Part shown: positions 60,609 to 64,000 of the stretch, piece by piece
Numbering within the stretch: the first letter of the stretch is position 1
Layout: the number at the start of each line of letters is the position of its first letter
NCBI GenBank assembly: GCA_963703165.1
Contig: OY969798.1
Location: 4,092,001 to 4,156,000 of the forward strand
Direction: 5' to 3'
DNA from: JBQTKD01 sp963703165
GTDB taxonomy: Bacteria > Actinomycetota > Actinomycetes > Sporichthyales > Sporichthyaceae
DNA length: 64,000 bases
Program-made: the position numbers and the translations under genes
The notes under the pieces: generated by a model
Database searches by the model: none
Seen by the model: the letters and a program-made list of their open reading frames with translations, nothing else
Told to the model about the DNA's origin: nothing

Positions 60609-61034
60609 GTGAATGTGAATCTGGTCGGCACCTGGTCGCTGCAGGCGTACGAGATGACGTCCGGCGTCGGCACGGTGACGCGACCCTTCGGTGACGCTCC
60701 GCTGGGGCGGATCATGTACGGCGCGGACGGCTCGATGTCGGCGATGCTCGGTGCGTCGGACCGCGCCCCCTTCGACGGTCGCGGTGGCGCGGCGAGCGAC
60801 GCACAGTGGGCCGAACTGGCTCGTCGGTTCACCGCCTACGCAGGCACCTGGACCCGCGAGGGTGACGTCGTCCGCCACCGCGTCGAGATCGCACTGCATC
60901 CGGACTGGATCGGCACCACGCTGGAACGCACCATCGGCCAGTGGGAGGGCGGGATCACCCTCAACGTCGAACCCCGCAGCGCGGGCGGTCGCGCGCACCG
61001 CCTGGTGTGGGCTCGGGTCAACGGTGCCTCATGA
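60609..61034 (+). CDS. Lipocalin-like domain protein
   Basis: A 141-residue protein from GTG 60609 with GGAG five bases before. VGTWSLQAYEM at the start and GRIMYGADGSMSAML, then FTAYAGTWTREGDVVRHRVEIALHPDW, match the lipocalin-like family (PF13924 type): a beta barrel for a small hydrophobic ligand. No signal peptide. It overlaps the next gene in ATGA. The ligand is unknown. Confidence 0.82.
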   Translation: MNVNLVGTWSLQAYEMTSGVGTVTRPFGDAPLGRIMYGADGSMSAMLGASDRAPFDGRGGAASDAQWAELARRFTAYAGTWTREGDVVRHRVEIALHPDWIGTTLERTIGQWEGGITLNVEPRSAGGRAHRLVWARVNGAS

Positions 61035-61342
61035 ACAGCCCGGTCGATTTCACCGACGCCCGTCGCATCGTGCGTGAGCACCTGTTGGATCGGTGGACCT
61101 CGCGCAACGGCACATTGCGGATCGCGGAGCACGGCTTCAAGGACGCCACCCATTGGCGCGTTCTGGCCGGGACGGCACCCACCGCCGGCGACGACCCGAT
61201 GCCGGAAGATCCGATGCCGCCGGACGAAACGGCCTATCTCGTCGACCGATCCACAGGGGGGTTGGAGATCGTGCCGGTCGCAGGTAACGAGGCGCGACTG
61301 GCGGAGATGCTGCCGTGGGGCATCGGTAGCGCCACCTCCTGA
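61031..61342 (+). CDS. Small protein of unknown function
   Basis: A 103-residue protein with ATGA overlap to the lipocalin-like gene. DFTDARRIVREHLLDRW opens a small alpha-beta fold with HGFKDATHWRVLAG and ETAYLVDRSTGGLEIVPVAG. The YLVD strand and following turn resemble small immunity or NTF2-like proteins. The tight overlap suggests joint use with the lipocalin-like protein. Family not recognised. Confidence 0.7.
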   Translation: MNSPVDFTDARRIVREHLLDRWTSRNGTLRIAEHGFKDATHWRVLAGTAPTAGDDPMPEDPMPPDETAYLVDRSTGGLEIVPVAGNEARLAEMLPWGIGSATS

Positions 61343-61350
61343 ACCCGCTG

Positions 61351-61785
61351 TCAGAGCGCGGCGATCGCGGCGGTGATCCCTTCGACGGTCTTGTTGCCCA
61401 GCCGCTCGAACTCGATCTTCACCACGGGTGCGGCGAGCTTGGCCGCGCCGTGCAACTCGATGGTCGCGTCGTAGACGATCTCGGCGCCGTCGGGATGCTC
61501 GGTCACGGTGATGTCGTCGGTCGAGGTTGCCGTGTCGTTGCGTCCGACCAAGGTGAGGTGGCCCGGCTCCAGGACCTCGAGGGTGTACTCGAGCTCGGTC
61601 TCGCTACCCAGCACCTTCGAGACGTTGTGCCAGGTCGCTCCGACGCGGACCGGGCCGTCCCCACCGACGCGCGTGCATGACTGGGTGCCCGGATCCCACT
61701 GCTCAGCGTTGGCGAAGTCGGCCAGGTAGGCCACGACCTGCTCGACGGACTTGTCGACGGTGAAGGTGCGCTGGACGTGGACCAT
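61351..61785 (-). CDS. SRPBCC family protein
   Basis: A 144-residue polyketide-cyclase/START-like protein. VQRTFTVDKSVEQVVAYLADFANAEQWDPGTQS is the N-terminal strand-helix with the FxNxxxWDP segment of the family. VGATWHNVSKVLG and a long C-terminal helix follow. It is translated with the small upstream gene through a TAATG overlap. It probably binds a lipid-like ligand. Confidence 0.85.
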   Translation of the reverse strand: MVHVQRTFTVDKSVEQVVAYLADFANAEQWDPGTQSCTRVGGDGPVRVGATWHNVSKVLGSETELEYTLEVLEPGHLTLVGRNDTATSTDDITVTEHPDGAEIVYDATIELHGAAKLAAPVVKIEFERLGNKTVEGITAAIAAL

Positions 61786-61946
61786 TACTCGCCCGCATTG
61801 TTGTCGTCGACAGTCGCGGCGTTGGGATACGGACGTCCGCCGGCGTCGGGGGAGTCCGCGTTAAGGCCGCCCGTCGACGTCGTGTCAGGTTCCGGAGCGC
61901 GACGACGTCCCGAAATCCGGTCGACCAGTTGGCTCAGCTTCGACAT
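61785..61946 (-). CDS. Short disordered protein coupled to the SRPBCC gene
   Basis: A 53-residue protein from ATG 61946, with GGAG seven bases upstream, ending in a TAATG overlap with the SRPBCC start. The first 15 residues (MSKLSQLVDRISGRRR) form an amphipathic basic helix; the rest is polar, Asp-, Pro- and Gly-rich and likely disordered. The good ribosome site and coupling support it. The helix could bind membrane or a partner. Confidence 0.65.
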   Translation of the reverse strand: MSKLSQLVDRISGRRRAPEPDTTSTGGLNADSPDAGGRPYPNAATVDDNNAGE

Positions 61947-62232
61947 GGGTTCACTCCGATGCTCGCCCAGCACAGCGAAGGGGAAGGCCCCGCCTGCCGC
62001 GCTTCTGCCCCCGGTGCCGAGGGGTATGCCTCTATCGCCCATCGTGATCAGGCGAGGTCGGTCCCGGGCCACACCCCGCGGTCCGACAGTCAGCTGTCGG
62101 AGCTGACATGGCGTCACTCGGTGGTGTTGCGACGGCGGTGGTGGCGTGCTGGGACAATCGTCGGGTGTGAAGGGCCACCGGGGCCCCGCAGGGTTGTCCG
62201 GGACACGCGCGGGATCTGACTACGGAGTGGTG

Positions 62233-63516
62233 ATGGCGTCTTCTCGCCCCGCGAAGCGCACGCCCGCGACCGCCGGAGAAGCAGCCCCCGAGGACGCGCA
62301 GGTGGCCGAGCACGTGCGAAAGGTTGCGCTCGAGGTGCTCCCTCGCGCGGCGATCATCTCGGACCTGGTCATGCAGGACATCCTCGGCACGGTGCCCCAG
62401 GTCGCACCGCAGCACACCCCCGAACAGATCGAGGTCCTCCGGGTCGCGGTGGAACAGAACGTGGGCGGCATCCTCGCGATGATGGCGTTCGGCATCGAAG
62501 CCGACCTGATCGAGCCGCTGGTGGGCGTGGTGACCCTGTTGCGTCAGGCCACCGAGGACGGCGGGGACGTCACGACGGTCCTGCGGGCGTACCGGGTCGG
62601 GCACGCTCGGCTGTGGCAGGAATGGGCGGCAGAGGTCGACGCGCGAATCGTCGATCCGAAGCTGAAGCACGCCATCCTGACCGTGTCGACCGCCAACATC
62701 TTCGCCTTCATCGACAGCTCGTGCGAGCGGCTCGTCGAGGAGAGTCGGGTCCTCTTCGGTGAGCAGGGCACCGGGACGTGGCGGCCGTCGAGCCGTGACA
62801 CCATCGATCGGCTTCGTGGGGATGAGCCGGTCGATCTGGTGGCGATGACCCGCAGCCTCGGGTATGAGATCAGGGACCACCACATCGGACTGATGGCCGT
62901 ACCGGTGCGGGAGGACGCGGATGCCAGAGCCGCGGTCCGGCAGGTGGCGGAGGCGGCGACGGGCTGTTCGCTGCTTGCGCAGGCGACCGGTGACGGATCC
63001 TGGTGGGCCTGGTTGGGATGGCCGAGTGCGCCCTCGGCCGCGACGCTGGAGGCACTGAGCCGACTGCAGATCCTCGACGTCCTGGTGGGCCTGGGGGAGC
63101 CGGGCCACGGCCGCGAGGGTTTCCGCCGATCGCATGCCGAGGCAGTGGAAGCGGAGCGCACCGCGCGGATGGCGCGCGCATCGGTCGGAGGTGTGGTCCG
63201 CCACCGGGACATCGAGATCGCTGCCGTGCTGTGCGCGGATCCCGAGCGCGCGCGGCGATTCGCCGCGAGCCGGCTCGGTGCGCTCGGCGAGAAGAGTGAG
63301 GCCGCGGGGCGCGTCCGGGCGACGGTGCGGGTCTACCTGGCGTGCGGTCGGCACCTGGCCCGGACCGCCGAGGCGCTCCACGTCCACCCGAAGACGGTCA
63401 CCTACCGCCTCGCGCGCGCGTCCACCCTGCTCGGGCGGAGCGTCGCCGACGAGCCCTACGACCTGGAAGCGGCGCTGATCATCGATCTTGCGCTTAACGG
63501 CGAAGAAATCCAGTGA
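62233..63516 (+). CDS. PucR/CdaR-type transcriptional regulator
   Basis: A 427-residue regulator from ATG 62233, with CGGAG five bases upstream. Residues about 20-160 are a helical RsbRD-like N-terminal region (PRAAIISDLVMQDILGTV, GVVTLLRQATEDGGDVTTVLRAYRVGHARLW). A GGDEF-like middle region follows, and the C-terminal HTH of PucR type is RVYLACGRHLARTAEALHVHPKTVTYRLARA. PucR proteins regulate purine, amino-acid or aromatic catabolism, or fatty-acid desaturation in actinobacteria. The following gene is a desaturase, so it may be its target. Confidence 0.9.
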   Translation: MASSRPAKRTPATAGEAAPEDAQVAEHVRKVALEVLPRAAIISDLVMQDILGTVPQVAPQHTPEQIEVLRVAVEQNVGGILAMMAFGIEADLIEPLVGVVTLLRQATEDGGDVTTVLRAYRVGHARLWQEWAAEVDARIVDPKLKHAILTVSTANIFAFIDSSCERLVEESRVLFGEQGTGTWRPSSRDTIDRLRGDEPVDLVAMTRSLGYEIRDHHIGLMAVPVREDADARAAVRQVAEAATGCSLLAQATGDGSWWAWLGWPSAPSAATLEALSRLQILDVLVGLGEPGHGREGFRRSHAEAVEAERTARMARASVGGVVRHRDIEIAAVLCADPERARRFAASRLGALGEKSEAAGRVRATVRVYLACGRHLARTAEALHVHPKTVTYRLARASTLLGRSVADEPYDLEAALIIDLALNGEEIQ

Positions 63517-63655
63517 GCCCTATCCGGATGGGATAAGACTCGCGCCGGCCTCGTGTCCTCGCCGGTTCCGCTTGTCCATTGCGCGGGCGCTCTGGAGGCT
63601 CTGCTAGCGACGAGCCACGTAGTGGTGGACGGTCCGCGGCCGCATCGTCGAAGGC

Positions 63656-64000
63656 ATGACAATCACTGCCAATCCTTCCGTCCGCCAGGTGCTGGCCCAG
63701 GTGGTTCAGGATCCGCGCTATCCCGCCGTGGCTCATCGGCCGGTGTTCTCGGTCCCGCACATCGGCCTGACCGCGCTCGCCTGGGTGACGTTCATCGCGG
63801 CGACCACCGCGTACCTGGCCGGGCCCCTCCCGCTGTGGGCGGCGATCCTGCTCAACCAGTTCGCGCTCTACGTGGCCTTCACCCCACTGCACGACGCCGT
63901 GCACGGTGCGGCGTCGGGCAGCACCCGGGTGAACAACGCGATCGGGACGATCTCCGGCACCCTGCTGCTTCCGGGCGTGACGACCCGGGTGTACCGCACC
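63656..64000 (+). CDS. Fatty-acid-desaturase/hydroxylase-like membrane protein (C-terminus beyond window)
   Basis: The first 115 residues are visible. VFSVPHIGLTALAWVTFIAA is the first membrane segment, followed by a second (LPLWAAILLNQFALYVAF) and FTPLHDAVHGAAS, where HDAVH is the first His box (HxxxH) of membrane desaturases and hydroxylases. The remaining His boxes would lie outside the window. The chosen start is ATG 63656. The PucR regulator ends 140 bases upstream in the same direction. A role in fatty acid or carotenoid oxidation is likely. Confidence 0.8.
   Translation, partial: MTITANPSVRQVLAQVVQDPRYPAVAHRPVFSVPHIGLTALAWVTFIAATTAYLAGPLPLWAAILLNQFALYVAFTPLHDAVHGAASGSTRVNNAIGTISGTLLLPGVTTRVYRT

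Noticed and set aside
61929..62219. A 96-codon plus-strand frame before the PucR-type gene
   Set aside because: Overlaps the coupled small protein on the other strand and has no family features.
1..64000. tRNA, rRNA and CRISPR search by eye
   Set aside because: No T-loop GTTCRANYC within a cloverleaf and no regularly spaced repeats were found; a covariance search could still find something.

Overview
The window is about 70% G+C with many GTG starts and almost wall-to-wall coding. The gene set is typical of an aerobic, heterotrophic, Gram-positive actinobacterium: a secreted resuscitation-promoting-factor domain protein, a DivIVA-like coiled-coil protein, an Eis-type acetyltransferase, a TIGR03086/DinB protein of the mycothiol-dependent type, Ku, an MMPL exporter, a 13E12/DUF222 HNH nuclease and many acyl-CoA/MaoC/thiolase enzymes. 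I cannot place it below class level from sequence alone. No rRNA, tRNA, CRISPR array or insertion sequence was recognised.

Layout, 0-20 kb: a truncated SCO6745-like gene; two lipoproteins and a STAS protein; a branched-chain-type solute-binding lipoprotein divergent from a TetR regulator with a good candidate operator between them; a coupled pair encoding a small membrane protein and a membrane-anchored linalool dehydratase/isomerase-like protein; an Eis-like acetyltransferase, a RAMA-domain protein, gluconokinase, a glutaryl-CoA-dehydrogenase-like enzyme and a DivIVA-like protein; a secreted propeller-like protein behind a structured leader; an Rpf-domain protein with a long leader; and a MauE-DsbA fusion.

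20-45 kb: a molybdopterin oxidoreductase; an MMPL transporter broken by a one-base frameshift; a five-gene Opp/Dpp-type peptide importer with overlapping genes; a cyclic-nucleotide-binding/thioredoxin-reductase-like fusion; a 13E12 HNH protein; and a clean catabolic regulon (tandem TetR regulator, long inverted-repeat operator, SCP-x-type thiolase, two MaoC half-dehydratases, SDR) that looks like a beta-oxidation module for a bulky lipid side chain. A heme-oxygenase-like diiron protein follows, with a 52-residue Arg-rich/Asp-Trp-rich small protein behind a shared terminator.

45-64 kb: a MarR/ring-cleavage dioxygenase unit with a palindromic operator; Ku; an envelope-related locus (sugar epimerase, two-component system, GT2 with a frameshift, DUF2064 transferase, methyltransferase, membrane sulfite-oxidase-like molybdoenzyme, GT-C mannosyltransferase-like protein); a Crp-family regulator; a hemerythrin plus encapsulin operon in which the hemerythrin carries a C-terminal cargo-loading peptide; several small metabolic genes; a PucR-type regulator; and the start of a fatty-acid-desaturase-like gene at the right edge.

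Two clear single-base frameshifts (MMPL, GT2) and one possible one (peptide-binding protein start) all fall at G/C runs, so assembly error must be considered before they are called pseudogenes.
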